A stretch of 64,000 nucleotides of DNA from Mesoflavibacter sp037029465 (GCF_037029465.1 NZ_JAYMEM010000018.1:35448-99447), one strand, 5' to 3'. Shown: positions 1-9,151, numbered from the stretch's first letter. Translations and numbers: made by a program. The notes: generated from the sequence alone by a model not told the origin.

Positions 1-789
1 CACGACGTTTTAAGCGCTAACACACCAACCGAAATTACTTTTTCTAGTAGTGGTACTACAGGACAAATAACAAGCAAACACCATGTTACCAATTTAAAGG
101 TTTACGAAGACAGTTTTAAAAAAGGATTTGCACATTTTTATGGTAATGTAGAAGATTATACCATCTTGGCGTTATTACCTAATTATTTAGAACGCGAAGG
201 ATCGTCTTTAGTCTATATGGTAGATCATTTAATTAAAAACTCTAAACAGCCTAAAAGCGGATTTTATTTAAATAATTTAGACGAATTAAAAGACACTTTA
301 CTTCAACTTGAAAATGAAGGCAAAAAAACGCTATTAATAGGTGTGTCTTTTGCGCTATTAGATTTGATTGAACGTTATCAATTCAGCTTAAAAAACACCA
401 TTATTATGGAAACTGGTGGCATGAAAGGCAAACGTAAAGAATTGATAAGAGAAGAATTGCATCAACTACTAAAATCTGGTTTTGGTGTTGACCAAATACA
501 TAGTGAATATGGTATGACCGAACTTTTAAGTCAAGCGTATTCTAAAGGTAATGGTGTATTTACTTGTCCACCTTGGATGAAAATTTTAACTCGTGATACC
601 GAAGATGCCTTAACCGTTTTTGATACCGAAAAAACGGGAGGAATAAACGTTATTGATCTAGCTAATGTTAACTCGTGTTCTTTTATTGCTACTCAAGATT
701 TGGGCAGACAACTACCAAACGGAAAATTTGAAATTATAGGACGTTTTGATAATAGTGATATTAGAGGCTGTAACCTAATGGTTTTGTAA
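1..789 (+). CDS. LuxE-like acyl-protein synthetase / adenylate-forming enzyme (3' part)
   Basis: The reading frame is open from base 1, so the gene starts outside the window; the first TTG near 166 is not the true start. The visible part has about 262 residues. Near its beginning it carries SSSGTTG, the glycine/serine-rich ATP-binding loop of adenylate-forming enzymes, and later HSEYGMTELLSQAY, typical of the LuxE/acyl-protein synthetase family, which activates a carboxylic acid as acyl-AMP before transfer to a thiol. No luciferase genes are visible, so a role in bioluminescence is not implied; flavobacterial members are more likely tied to envelope lipid or polysaccharide chemistry (inference). 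The family call is firm, the substrate unknown. Confidence 0.8.
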   Translation, partial: HDVLSANTPTEITFSSSGTTGQITSKHHVTNLKVYEDSFKKGFAHFYGNVEDYTILALLPNYLEREGSSLVYMVDHLIKNSKQPKSGFYLNNLDELKDTLLQLENEGKKTLLIGVSFALLDLIERYQFSLKNTIIMETGGMKGKRKELIREELHQLLKSGFGVDQIHSEYGMTELLSQAYSKGNGVFTCPPWMKILTRDTEDALTVFDTEKTGGINVIDLANVNSCSFIATQDLGRQLPNGKFEIIGRFDNSDIRGCNLMVL

Positions 790-809
790 GGGTTACCTAA
801 AATATACGA

Positions 810-848
810 CCAACTAAAGTATGAAGAAGAAAAGTTAGTTTTAGTTGG
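810..848 (+). repeat. small inverted repeat after the LuxE-like gene
   Basis: CCAACTAAA at 810-818 is complemented exactly by TTTAGTTGG at 840-848. No U-run follows, so it is not a classical terminator; it may protect the mRNA 3' end or be a remnant of a dispersed repeat. Confidence 0.4.
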
Positions 849-863
849 TTAACTAATTTTTTG

Positions 864-903
864 AAAAAAGCCTGTCTTCAAACTATTGAAAACAGGCTTT
901 TAA
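864..903. terminator. bidirectional intrinsic terminator
   Basis: AAAAGCCTGT (866-875) pairs with ACAGGCTTTT (892-901). A-rich and T-rich flanks on both sides allow termination of the LuxE-like gene on the plus strand and of tyrS on the minus strand. Confidence 0.75.
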
Positions 904-938
904 TTTTATTTACATTTTTTAAGTATAGTGTCAGGTCT

Positions 939-988
939 AGCGCAGTTGAGACTTTTTTTAATTTAATCAAGACTTCTCGACTTCGCTC
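939..988. repeat. imperfect palindromic repeat, family C
   Basis: AGCGCAGTTGAGA at 939-951 faces TCTCGACTTCGCT at 975-987, an 11-of-13 inverted match. The core CGACTnCGCTC recurs on the minus strand inside the repeat near 11135-11155. It lies in the gap between the LuxE-like gene and tyrS and has no coding capacity. Confidence 0.5.
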
Positions 989-998
989 TAAGCAACAA

Positions 999-2309
999 TT
1001 AAACCACTTTTATAATAAAGGTCTTTTTCTTACCTCTATTAATAACAACATACTTATCGTTAATTAAATCTTCTGTCGTTATGGTATAATCTTCACCAAC
1101 TTTGTCTTTATTAACAGCTACCGAGTTTTCTTTTAACGCACGACGTGCTTCGCCATTACTTGCTAAAAAGTTAGTCTCGGCAGACAGAGCTGCAATCATA
1201 TCTAATCCAGCGTCTATTTTATCTTTACTTACCTCAGCTTGTGGCACACCTTCAAAAACATCTAAAAATAAACTTTCGTTTAACTGCTTGATATCGTTTT
1301 TAAAGTCTTTACTAAACAAGATTTGAGATGCTTTTACTGCATTTTCGTATTCGTCTTTACTGTGTACAAATGTTGTTACCTCTTCAGCTAACTTTTTCTG
1401 TAAAGCTCTAAAACCAGGGTTTTCTTTATGTTCTGAAATTAAAGCATCAATTGTGTCTTTATCTAAAAACGTAAAGATTTTAATATACTTTTCTGCATCT
1501 TCATCTGTAGTGTTTAACCAAAACTGGTAGAATTTGTAAACGCTAGTTTTATCGGCATCTAACCATACGTTACCACCTTCACTTTTACCAAATTTAGATC
1601 CGTCTGCTTTTGTAATTAACGGGCAAGTCATAGCGTAAGCTTTTGCGGTATCGTCACCAACATTCATACGTCTAACAAGCTCGGTTCCTGTGGTGATATT
1701 TCCCCATTGGTCGCTACCTCCCATTTGTAATTTACACCCCATGGTTTTGTGCAAATGGTAAAAATCATACCCTTGGATTAATTGGTAAGTAAACTCGGTA
1801 AAGCTCATACCAACACTACCTTCGTCGCCACTCAAACGCTTTTTTACAGAGTCTTTTGCCATCATGTAATTTACGGTAATACGTTTACCTACATCGCGTG
1901 CAAAGTCTATAAAGCTAAAGTCTTTCATCCAATCATAGTTATTGACTAAAACTGGCGCATTTTTTTCATTTGAATTAAAATCTAAAAAGCGAGACAGCAC
2001 ATTTTTAATACCTGCAACATTGTGATTTAGCGTTGCTTCGTCTAATAAATTACGCTCGTCACTCTTTCCTGAAGGATCACCAATCATACCTGTTGCACCA
2101 CCAACTAAAGCAATTGGTTTATGTCCTGCTTTTTCTAAATGCACTAATAAAATAATAGGCACCAAACTACCAATATGTAAAGAATCTGATGTTGGATCAA
2201 ACCCTATATAAGCAGTAGTCATTTCTTTATCAAGTTGCTCTTCTGTTCCAGGCATGATGTCGTGCACCATACCTCTCCATCGTAATTCTTCTACAAATGC
2301 GTTAGCCAT
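999..2309 (-). CDS. tyrS: tyrosyl-tRNA synthetase
   Basis: This class I aminoacyl-tRNA synthetase charges tRNA-Tyr with tyrosine in the cytoplasm. The 436-residue length is typical. HIGS at residues 45-48 is the HIGH signature, and KFGKS at 239-243 is the bacterial TyrRS form of KMSKS. GGSDQWGN near 197 lines the tyrosine/AMP pocket. The C-terminal part from about residue 370 is the S4-like tRNA-binding domain. The ATG at 2309 follows a good TAnnTTTG promoter element (2336-2343) in the gap shared with the divergent reductase gene. It is a single-gene unit ending before the terminator at 864-903. Confidence 0.97.
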   Translation of the reverse strand: MANAFVEELRWRGMVHDIMPGTEEQLDKEMTTAYIGFDPTSDSLHIGSLVPIILLVHLEKAGHKPIALVGGATGMIGDPSGKSDERNLLDEATLNHNVAGIKNVLSRFLDFNSNEKNAPVLVNNYDWMKDFSFIDFARDVGKRITVNYMMAKDSVKKRLSGDEGSVGMSFTEFTYQLIQGYDFYHLHKTMGCKLQMGGSDQWGNITTGTELVRRMNVGDDTAKAYAMTCPLITKADGSKFGKSEGGNVWLDADKTSVYKFYQFWLNTTDEDAEKYIKIFTFLDKDTIDALISEHKENPGFRALQKKLAEEVTTFVHSKDEYENAVKASQILFSKDFKNDIKQLNESLFLDVFEGVPQAEVSKDKIDAGLDMIAALSAETNFLASNGEARRALKENSVAVNKDKVGEDYTITTEDLINDKYVVINRGKKKTFIIKVV

Positions 2310-2335
2310 TTTAAATTATTTTATTAATGAAGTCG

Positions 2336-2343
2336 CAAAGATA
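2336..2343 (-). promoter_or_regulatory. TAnnTTTG promoter (-7) for tyrS
   Basis: TATCTTTG on the minus strand, about 27 bases before the tyrS ATG; it matches the Bacteroidota -7 consensus exactly. Confidence 0.65.
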
Positions 2344-2395
2344 AAAATAGTGTCATAAAAAGTGTACAATATCTTATATTTATTACTTTAGTAGC

Positions 2396-3406
2396 ATGAT
2401 TTTAGTCACTGGAGGAACGGGATTAGTTGGCGCACATTTGTTGTTTCATTTATTAAATGAAAACAAACAAATACGTGCTATTTATAGAAATGAAAAGAAG
2501 TTTGAAAATGTCAAACGTATTTTTAGCTATTATAGTAAAGATGCAGACACTTTATTTAATAAAATTGAATGGGTTGAAGCCGATCTAAATAACATTCCGC
2601 AACTTACTGAAGCTTTTAAAGACATCACACATGTCTATCACTGCGCTGCTTTTGTAAGTTTTGAACCTGATAAATTTGATGTACTAAAAAAAACAAATAT
2701 AAAAGGTACTGCTAATGTTGTAAACTTTTGCATTAGCAACAAAGTGGAGAAATTATGTTATGTAAGCTCTATTGCTGCTCTTGGATCTTCTCTAAAAAAT
2801 GAGGTTATTACTGAAGAAACAGAATGGAATAAAGAAATAGACAACAGCGTATACGCCATCACTAAATATGGTGCAGAACTTGAAGTTTGGCGTGGTACTC
2901 AAGAAGGTTTAGATGCAGTAATTGTTAATCCTGGAGTAATTATTGGACCTGGTATTTGGCGTTACGGTAGCGGTAGTTTGATAAAAATGATTTACAACGG
3001 ATTAAAATATTACACTACAGGATCTACTGGATATGTAGATGTAAATGACGTTGTAAAAGCTATGATTCAACTTGTAAAAAGTAATCACAAAAACGAACGT
3101 TATATACTAGTGTCTGAAAATTTAAGTTTTAAAGCATTTTTTACTAAAACAGCTAATTATTTAGGAGTAAAACCACCACAAAAAGAAGCAAAACCTTGGT
3201 TGTTAAATATTGCTTGGCGTCTGGATTGGTTAAAACATAAGTTGACAGGAAAGCGCAGAGTACTTTCTAAGCAAACTGCAAAAAGTGCTTTAACTGAAAC
3301 AAATTATAGTAATAAGAAAATTAAGGAAGCTATTGGTTTTGAATTTTTACCAATGGATAAAAGTATTGAAATTACTTCTTCTTACTTTTTAGATTCCTTA
3401 AAATAG
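2396..3406 (+). CDS. NAD-dependent epimerase/dehydratase (extended SDR, dihydroflavonol-reductase-like)
   Basis: A 336-residue extended short-chain dehydrogenase. The Rossmann nucleotide-binding motif TGGTGLVG lies at residues 5-12. YAITK supplies the catalytic Tyr-x3-Lys pair, with the expected serine upstream in YVSSIAALGSS. The family acts on nucleotide sugars, sterols or 2-alkanol-type ketones; the closest general match is NAD-dependent epimerase / dihydroflavonol-4-reductase-like proteins, and the real substrate cannot be told. The start ATG lies 86 bases from the divergent tyrS start. Its last 35 bases overlap the 3' end of the convergent DUF4296 gene. Confidence 0.85.
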   Translation: MILVTGGTGLVGAHLLFHLLNENKQIRAIYRNEKKFENVKRIFSYYSKDADTLFNKIEWVEADLNNIPQLTEAFKDITHVYHCAAFVSFEPDKFDVLKKTNIKGTANVVNFCISNKVEKLCYVSSIAALGSSLKNEVITEETEWNKEIDNSVYAITKYGAELEVWRGTQEGLDAVIVNPGVIIGPGIWRYGSGSLIKMIYNGLKYYTTGSTGYVDVNDVVKAMIQLVKSNHKNERYILVSENLSFKAFFTKTANYLGVKPPQKEAKPWLLNIAWRLDWLKHKLTGKRRVLSKQTAKSALTETNYSNKKIKEAIGFEFLPMDKSIEITSSYFLDSLK

Positions 3407-3845
3407 AATCTCTCTTGAAATTAGGTTTTTCTTCTTTTAGGAGTTCTTGATTAGATTTCAATTCTTTTTTCTTGTCTTCTATCTTTTTTGCTTCTTCTTT
3501 TTGTAGCTCTTTATACTTGTCTCTTAATATTGTTAAGCTGTCTTTTACCTTGTCGTAAATCTTATCGTAGACTTTAATGTCATGTGCATAGTAGTTATTA
3601 CTATTAGCAAATTGCGTACTATCTATACCATGTTTTTTGTAAATGTACGCAACTGGTGTAATACCATTATTTTCTAGCATACGCTTGTTGATACCTTTTG
3701 CCGAAGACATAATAGAGATTTCAACCAACACATCAACCATTTGATCTTCAGAGATTAAATCTTTTGGTTTTTCAGGTTTTTCTATGTCATAGCAAGACAC
3801 AAAAAGTATCAAGACTAAAAGGTATATTAAGCTGCTTTTTTTCAC
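3372..3845 (-). CDS. DUF4296 lipoprotein
   Basis: A 157-residue protein with a lipoprotein signal: a hydrophobic stretch ending in LFVSC, with Cys18 as the lipidated residue. The body matches DUF4296, a Bacteroidota family of small secreted lipoproteins of unknown function (pattern DLISEDQMVDVLVEISIM). The C-terminal third is a lysine- and glutamate-rich helix likely to be a coiled coil. It is the last gene of a minus-strand run after pyrC (5-base gap) and the mannose-phosphate transferase. Its 3' end overlaps the convergent reductase gene by 35 bases. Confidence 0.85.
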   Translation of the reverse strand: MKKSSLIYLLVLILFVSCYDIEKPEKPKDLISEDQMVDVLVEISIMSSAKGINKRMLENNGITPVAYIYKKHGIDSTQFANSNNYYAHDIKVYDKIYDKVKDSLTILRDKYKELQKEEAKKIEDKKKELKSNQELLKEEKPNFKRDSILRNLKSKKK

Positions 3846-3850
3846 TTTAA

Positions 3851-5197
3851 TTATCTATCGAAAGTTAATCGTTTAGCATATTTTGTATCGTAAAACTTGA
3901 AATTTTTATAAGCTAATCCTCCATTAACAAATGTATGTGTTATTCTTGATTTAAAGGTTGTTCCTTCAAACGGCGACCAACCACATTTGTATAAAATATT
4001 GTCTTTATTAACGGTCCAAGGGTTATTTAGGTTTACAATTACTAAATCTGCGTAGTAACCTTCTTTTATAAATCCGCGTTTTTCTACATCAAATAAAATG
4101 GCTGGATTATGACAAAACTTTTCTACAATTTTTTCTATTGAAATATCACCTTCATGATGCATTTCTAATAAAGCTGGTAATGCGTGTTGCACTAATGGTC
4201 CACCAGAAGGTGCTTGCGTATATACATTAGATTTTTCTTCAAACGTATGTGGCGCGTGGTCTGTAGCAATCACATCAATTTTATCGTCTAAAAGTGCTTT
4301 TAGCAATTGATCACGATCTTTTTCGGTTTTTACAGCAGGATTCCATTTTATTAGTGTTCCTTTTTCGTCATAATCTTTATCGCAAAACCATAGGTGATGT
4401 ATACAAACTTCGGCTGTAATCTTTTTATCCTTTAACGGAATACTGTTATCAAACAACTCGGTTTCTTTTCCTGTTGAAAGGTGAAACACGTGTAATCTTG
4501 CACCTGTTTTTTTAGCTAATTCTATTGCTTTTGATGACGATAAATAACACGCTTCTTCACTTCTAATAATTGGGTGAAAATGTACTGGAATATCATCTCC
4601 GTAACGTTCTTTATAAACTTCTAAATTGGCTTTAATAGTCGCTTCATCTTCACAATGCACAGAAATTAATAGGTCTGTACTTTTAAAGATTTTTTCTAAA
4701 ACTTCAGGATTATCTACAAGCATATTTCCTGTAGAAGATCCCAAGAATAATTTTAATCCTGCTACTTCTTTTTTATTGACTTTAAGAATTTCTTCTAAAT
4801 TATCATTTGTACCACCAAACATAAATGAGTAATTAGCCCAAGATGTTTTAGCAGCACGATCAAATTTATCGTTTAAAGCCTCTATTGTTGTGGTTTGCGG
4901 ATTGGTATTTGGCATTTCTATAAACGACGTAATGCCGCCAGCAATAGCTGCTCTAGATTCGCTTTCTATATTTGCTTTGTGCGTTAAACCTGGTTCTCTA
5001 AAATGAACCTGATCGTCTATTGCACCTGGTAAAACGTATTGTCCTTCTGCATCAAACACGTTAACATCTGCAGATTTTGGACTAATAGATGGTGCGATTT
5101 TGGTAATAATTTCGCCTTCTATTAAAATGTCTCCGTTAACGATTTCTCCTTCGTTAACAATTTTTGCATTTTTTATTAAAGTGATTTTTTGGTGCAT
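3851..5197 (-). CDS. pyrC: dihydroorotase
   Basis: An amidohydrolase of 448 residues that cyclises carbamoyl-aspartate to dihydroorotate in pyrimidine synthesis. It has the composite metal-binding barrel: DDQVHFREPG at 61-70, the metal-bridging lysine region GLKLFLGSSTGN, HCEDE, HVFHLST and the catalytic ATDHAPH. The first histidine of the usual HxH pair is Gln63 here; I recall the same substitution in other Bacteroidota dihydroorotases. Allantoinase or dihydropyrimidinase is the alternative, but length and motifs favour dihydroorotase. It lies between a GT2 enzyme and DUF4296 in one transcript with 5-6 base gaps. Confidence 0.9.
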   Translation of the reverse strand: MHQKITLIKNAKIVNEGEIVNGDILIEGEIITKIAPSISPKSADVNVFDAEGQYVLPGAIDDQVHFREPGLTHKANIESESRAAIAGGITSFIEMPNTNPQTTTIEALNDKFDRAAKTSWANYSFMFGGTNDNLEEILKVNKKEVAGLKLFLGSSTGNMLVDNPEVLEKIFKSTDLLISVHCEDEATIKANLEVYKERYGDDIPVHFHPIIRSEEACYLSSSKAIELAKKTGARLHVFHLSTGKETELFDNSIPLKDKKITAEVCIHHLWFCDKDYDEKGTLIKWNPAVKTEKDRDQLLKALLDDKIDVIATDHAPHTFEEKSNVYTQAPSGGPLVQHALPALLEMHHEGDISIEKIVEKFCHNPAILFDVEKRGFIKEGYYADLVIVNLNNPWTVNKDNILYKCGWSPFEGTTFKSRITHTFVNGGLAYKNFKFYDTKYAKRLTFDR

Positions 5198-5203
5198 AAT
5201 GCC

Positions 5204-5929
5204 TTATTTCTTGTTAAATATACTTTTTATTTTCATTGTAATCACTCCAAAAATAGCTTCGGATATGATACTTGAACTTAGTTTAGATTCGCCTTTTGTT
5301 CTGTCTACAAAAATAACAGGTATTTCTACAATTTTAAAACGTTTTAAATAGGCTTTAAATTTCATCTCTATTTGAAATGCGTAACCTACAAATTTTATAT
5401 CTTCTAAATCTAATGTTTCTAAAACTCTTCTTTTATAGCAGACAAAACCTGCTGTGGCGTCTTTAATACGCATACCAGTTATAAATCTAACGTAAAAGGA
5501 TGCTCCATAAGATAAAATGATACGTCCTAATGGCCAATTTACCACATTAACACCTTTTACATAACGTGATCCTATTGCTATATCTGCGCCGTCTACATGA
5601 CAAGCATTGTAAAGTTTTTCTAAATCATTTGGGTTATGAGAAAAATCGGCATCCATTTCAAAAATGTAGTTATATTCTTTTTCTAAAGCCCAATAAAAAC
5701 CATGTATATACGCTGTTCCTAATCCAGATTTTTCTTGTCTAACTGTTAAAAACAGTCGATCTTGATAGCTGTTTTGAAGACGCTTTACTTCATCTGCAGT
5801 TCCATCTGGCGAGTTATCGTCTACCACTAAAATATGGAACTCTTTTTTTAAATTGAAAACCGCTTTTATAATTGCTTCTATGTTTTCAATTTCGTTATAC
5901 GTAGGAATAATGACAATAGCGTCTTGCAT
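5204..5929 (-). CDS. polyprenol monophosphomannose synthase (GT2)
   Basis: A 241-residue GT2 glycosyltransferase of the DPM1 type. It starts with IVIIPTYNEIENI, has VVDDNSPDGTAD for nucleotide-sugar binding and EMDADFSHNP as the metal-binding DxD region. GSRYVKG and a C-terminal RTKGESKLS also fit dolichol/polyprenyl-phosphate mannosyltransferases. It likely moves mannose or a similar sugar from a GDP-sugar to a lipid phosphate at the inner membrane. It has no C-terminal membrane segments. First gene of the run with pyrC and DUF4296; a TAnnTTTG element at 5951-5958 precedes it. Confidence 0.9.
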   Translation of the reverse strand: MQDAIVIIPTYNEIENIEAIIKAVFNLKKEFHILVVDDNSPDGTADEVKRLQNSYQDRLFLTVRQEKSGLGTAYIHGFYWALEKEYNYIFEMDADFSHNPNDLEKLYNACHVDGADIAIGSRYVKGVNVVNWPLGRIILSYGASFYVRFITGMRIKDATAGFVCYKRRVLETLDLEDIKFVGYAFQIEMKFKAYLKRFKIVEIPVIFVDRTKGESKLSSSIISEAIFGVITMKIKSIFNKK

Positions 5930-5950
5930 TAATTGCTTTTATAATTTAGG

Positions 5951-5958
5951 CAAATGTA
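5951..5958 (-). promoter_or_regulatory. TAnnTTTG promoter for the GT2-pyrC-DUF4296 run
   Basis: TACATTTG on the minus strand, 22 bases upstream of the GT2 start codon. Confidence 0.6.
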
Positions 5959-6037
5959 CATTTTATAGGGTGAAATGTTTATAAAAAAACCTTAATAATT
6001 GCCATTTTTTTGCTTTAAAAAGTAATAATTTTATTGC

Positions 6038-6682
6038 GTGATTAGAGAAATTATAAATACAGATATTATTACACTTATTTTTATAGTGTGTTTAATTTGC
6101 ATCGCTTTAAGCAAATTAATCTATACTAAGCGTTTTGAAATTTTCTCATATCTAATTATCAACAACCGCTACACAAAAGTCTTTGTTAAAGACCAACATT
6201 TTTTTGAGCTTTTTGAAGGCTTACTATTTGTTAACCTATGCTTTAATACTGGTATCTTTTTTTATTTGCTAATAAATGCTTTTGTTGGTGAAACTATTTC
6301 GCAATTATTAATATTAAAATATGCGCTTTTAATAGCTTGCTTCTTTATTGTAAAAGTACTTTTAGAACGCTTATTATCTAGTATTTTTGAAATAGAATGG
6401 CTTATTAAAGATTATTTACTTACTAAAATTAGCTACCGAAACTATCTAGGTTTAATCCTACTTCCTATAAATGCTATATTAATTTATTCTGTTGATGCCA
6501 AACTTAACACTTTGATTATTATAGGCTTATTATCTCTAATAATTTTTAGTATTGGTTTATTAACCTTTTTAAAAGCTAATCTTAATGTGTTTAAAAGAAG
6601 TATGTTTTATTTTATTTTGTATCTTTGCGCTCTCGAAATCGCGCCTTACCTTATTGTTTATCAATTTATAGCAATAAGATAG
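6038..6682 (+). CDS. DUF4271 integral membrane protein
   Basis: A 214-residue protein built almost entirely of hydrophobic helices (about six membrane segments), matching the Bacteroidota family DUF4271. Function unknown. The start is a GTG at 6038; no other methionine occurs before the last helix, so a non-ATG start is needed. It lies 24 bases before hemD, a pairing I recall as common in Flavobacteriaceae. A TATCTTTG string at 6620-6627 inside its end could serve as a hemD promoter but may be coincidence, since it encodes protein. Confidence 0.8.
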   Translation: MIREIINTDIITLIFIVCLICIALSKLIYTKRFEIFSYLIINNRYTKVFVKDQHFFELFEGLLFVNLCFNTGIFFYLLINAFVGETISQLLILKYALLIACFFIVKVLLERLLSSIFEIEWLIKDYLLTKISYRNYLGLILLPINAILIYSVDAKLNTLIIIGLLSLIIFSIGLLTFLKANLNVFKRSMFYFILYLCALEIAPYLIVYQFIAIR

Positions 6683-6706
6683 GTCTAAAAATAAAGATAC
6701 GAATAT

Positions 6707-7456
6707 ATGAAAGTGAAAACCATTTTAGTCTCGCAACCAGAACCTAAAATTGAAAATTCTCCATACTTTGATCTTTCAGAAAAGCAGAAAGTAAAAATTG
6801 ATTTTAGACCTTTTATACATGTAGAAGGTGTATCTACTAAAGAAATTAGACAACAAAAAGTAGATTTGACTAAATACACTGCAATCATACTAACAAGTAG
6901 AAATGCAGTAGATCACTTTTTTAGAGTAGCTGAAGAAATGCGCTTTAAAGTACCAGATACTATGAAGTACTTTTGCCAGTCCGAAGCTGTTGCATTTTAC
7001 TTACAAAAATACGTAGTATACAGAAAACGTAAAATCTATGTAGGTAAACGTACGTTTTCTGAGCTTTCGCCATTAATTAAAAAGTATAAAGACGAAAAAT
7101 TCTTATTACCAACAACCGATAAATTAAAACCAGAAGTACCAGACACCTTAAACGGACTTGGTGTGAACTGGAAAGAAGCTATCTTTTACAGAACTGTAAT
7201 TAGCGATTTATCAGATCTTGCAGATGTATATTATGACATCTTAGTATTTTTTAGTCCATCTGGTATTGAGTCTTTATTTCATAACTTCCCAGACTTTAAG
7301 CAAAACAATACCCGTATTGCTGTGTTTGGAAACACCACTATTAAAGCTGTTGAAGAAAAAGGGTTACGTGTAGACATATCTGCTCCAACACCAGAAACAC
7401 CTTCTATGACTATGGCTTTAGAAAAATACATTAAAGAAGTAAATAAAGGAAAGTAA
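6707..7456 (+). CDS. hemD: uroporphyrinogen-III synthase
   Basis: This 249-residue protein closes and inverts ring D of hydroxymethylbilane to give uroporphyrinogen III in haem and sirohaem synthesis. HemD sequences are poorly conserved; the recognisable parts are the two-domain layout, IILTSRNAVDHFF in the first domain, and VFFSPSGIESLF with RIAVFGNTTIKAVEEKG in the second. It follows the DUF4271 gene and ends at a strong bidirectional terminator shared with pckA. No other haem genes are in the window. Confidence 0.88.
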   Translation: MKVKTILVSQPEPKIENSPYFDLSEKQKVKIDFRPFIHVEGVSTKEIRQQKVDLTKYTAIILTSRNAVDHFFRVAEEMRFKVPDTMKYFCQSEAVAFYLQKYVVYRKRKIYVGKRTFSELSPLIKKYKDEKFLLPTTDKLKPEVPDTLNGLGVNWKEAIFYRTVISDLSDLADVYYDILVFFSPSGIESLFHNFPDFKQNNTRIAVFGNTTIKAVEEKGLRVDISAPTPETPSMTMALEKYIKEVNKGK

Positions 7457-7475
7457 AAACAACCTTTTAACAACA

Positions 7476-7516
7476 TAAAAAAAGCGCTACCTAAATACTT
7501 AGATAGCGCTTTTTTA
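7476..7516. terminator. bidirectional terminator between hemD and pckA
   Basis: An AAAAAAAGCGCTA arm pairs with TAGCGCTTTTTT around a short AT-rich loop. Poly-A and poly-T on the two sides serve both convergent genes. Confidence 0.85.
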
Positions 7517-7534
7517 CTCTAACACTTGTTTATA

Positions 7535-9151
7535 TTACTCAGCATAACGTTGCGGTCCGCCACGTCTAATTTCTTCACTTGCAAAAGATTCAAATTTTTC
7601 AAAATTAGCTCTAAATGCATTAGCTAATTTAAATGCTGTTTTGTAATATTCTTTATCATTATTCCATGTTGTTCTTGGGCTTAATACCTCTTTTGGTACT
7701 CCAGGACAACTTCTTGGTTGTGCCACACCAAACACAGAATGAATATGGTAATCGTTATAATTGTATAATCCTAAATCGCCATTTAAAACAGCGTTAATCA
7801 TAGCTCTTGTGTATTTTAGTTTAATTCTGCTTCCAACACCGTAAGAACCGCCAGTCCAACCAGTATTAACTAACCAAACATTTACACCAGCTTCTTTCAT
7901 CTTTTTACTTAACATCTCTGCATATTTTGTAGGATGTAATGGCATAAAAGGAGCTCCAAAACACGCTGAAAAACTTGGTACTGGCTCAGTAATACCAGCT
8001 TCTGTACCTGCTACTTTAGCAGTGTAACCTGATATAAAATGGTAAGCAGCTTGTGCTGGTGTTAATTTTGAAATTGGAGGCAGTACACCAAAAGCATCTG
8101 CTGTTAAGAAAAATATATTTTTTGGGTTTTTACCAATTGATGGTTTTTGAATGTTATCAATATGATAAATAGGATAACTAACACGTGTGTTTTGTGTGAT
8201 TGAAGTATCTGCAAAATCTACAACGCCATTATCATCCATAATAACATTTTCTAAAATTGCACCTCTTTTAATTGCTCTAAAAATATCTGGTTCTTTTTCT
8301 TCAGAAAGATCTATCACTTTAGCATAACATCCACCTTCAAAATTAAACACAGAGTTTTCTGATGTCCAACCGTGCTCATCATCTCCAATTAATTTTCTAT
8401 TTGGATCTGCAGACAATGTTGTTTTTCCTGTTCCTGATAAACCAAAAAAGATAGCTGTTTCATCATTTTCTCCTACGTTAGCACTACAGTGCATTGGCAA
8501 CGTATTTTTAAACACAGGTAAAATAAAGTTTAAAGCAGAAAAAATACCTTTCTTGATTTCTCCAGTATAACCTGTTCCACCAATTAAGGCTATTTTACGG
8601 GTAAAATCTAAAATAGCAAAGTTATGTTGACGTGTTCCATCTACTTCTGGATCTGCCATAAAACCTGGTGCATTTACAATAGTCCATTCTGGCGAAAAGT
8701 CATTTAATTCATCTTCTGTTGGACGTAAAAACATATTGTAAGCAAACATATTGCTCCAAGGATACTCGTTTATCACACGGATGTTTAATCTATAATTATC
8801 ATCTGCGCAAGCGTAAGCATCTCTTACAAAAACTTCTTTGTTAGAAAGATAATCTGTTACCTTATCATATAGTTTTTGAAATTTATCCGAATCAAAAGGA
8901 ATGTTAATATCTCCCCACCAAATTCTATCTTCGGTAATACTATCTTTTACAATAAAACGATCTTGCGGAGAACGACCTGTAAACTCGCCAGTATTAATTG
9001 CTAAAGCTCCAGAAGATGCTTCTACTCCTAACCCTTTTTCTATAGTTACATCATGTAATTGATCCGGAGTTAGTTGATATTGTACTTGTGCATTTTTGAT
9101 TCCGTACTGTTCTAACGAAATCGTTTTCGTGGATTGTGTATGGTTTACCAT
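7535..9151 (-). CDS. pckA: phosphoenolpyruvate carboxykinase (ATP)
   Basis: Converts oxaloacetate and ATP to phosphoenolpyruvate, the entry step of gluconeogenesis. Motifs include NTGEFTGRSPQDRF, the kinase loop GLSGTGKTTLS (about residues 237-247 from the chosen start) and IGDDEHGW. The start is set at the ATG at 9151 (538 residues, typical). A TTG nine codons upstream (9178) keeps the frame open, but that TTG is part of a TACCTTTG promoter element, so it cannot lie in the mRNA. Single-gene unit; ends at the terminator shared with hemD. Confidence 0.97.
   Translation of the reverse strand: MVNHTQSTKTISLEQYGIKNAQVQYQLTPDQLHDVTIEKGLGVEASSGALAINTGEFTGRSPQDRFIVKDSITEDRIWWGDINIPFDSDKFQKLYDKVTDYLSNKEVFVRDAYACADDNYRLNIRVINEYPWSNMFAYNMFLRPTEDELNDFSPEWTIVNAPGFMADPEVDGTRQHNFAILDFTRKIALIGGTGYTGEIKKGIFSALNFILPVFKNTLPMHCSANVGENDETAIFFGLSGTGKTTLSADPNRKLIGDDEHGWTSENSVFNFEGGCYAKVIDLSEEKEPDIFRAIKRGAILENVIMDDNGVVDFADTSITQNTRVSYPIYHIDNIQKPSIGKNPKNIFFLTADAFGVLPPISKLTPAQAAYHFISGYTAKVAGTEAGITEPVPSFSACFGAPFMPLHPTKYAEMLSKKMKEAGVNVWLVNTGWTGGSYGVGSRIKLKYTRAMINAVLNGDLGLYNYNDYHIHSVFGVAQPRSCPGVPKEVLSPRTTWNNDKEYYKTAFKLANAFRANFEKFESFASEEIRRGGPQRYAE

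Noticed and set aside
861..1067. 68-codon frame on the plus strand after the LuxE-like gene
   Set aside because: It runs through a terminator, a palindromic repeat and into the tyrS 3' end; its protein has no family features.
6620..6627. TATCTTTG inside the DUF4271 gene as hemD promoter
   Set aside because: It encodes protein residues in the last helix, and hemD follows closely in the same transcript; kept only as a remark, not as a feature.
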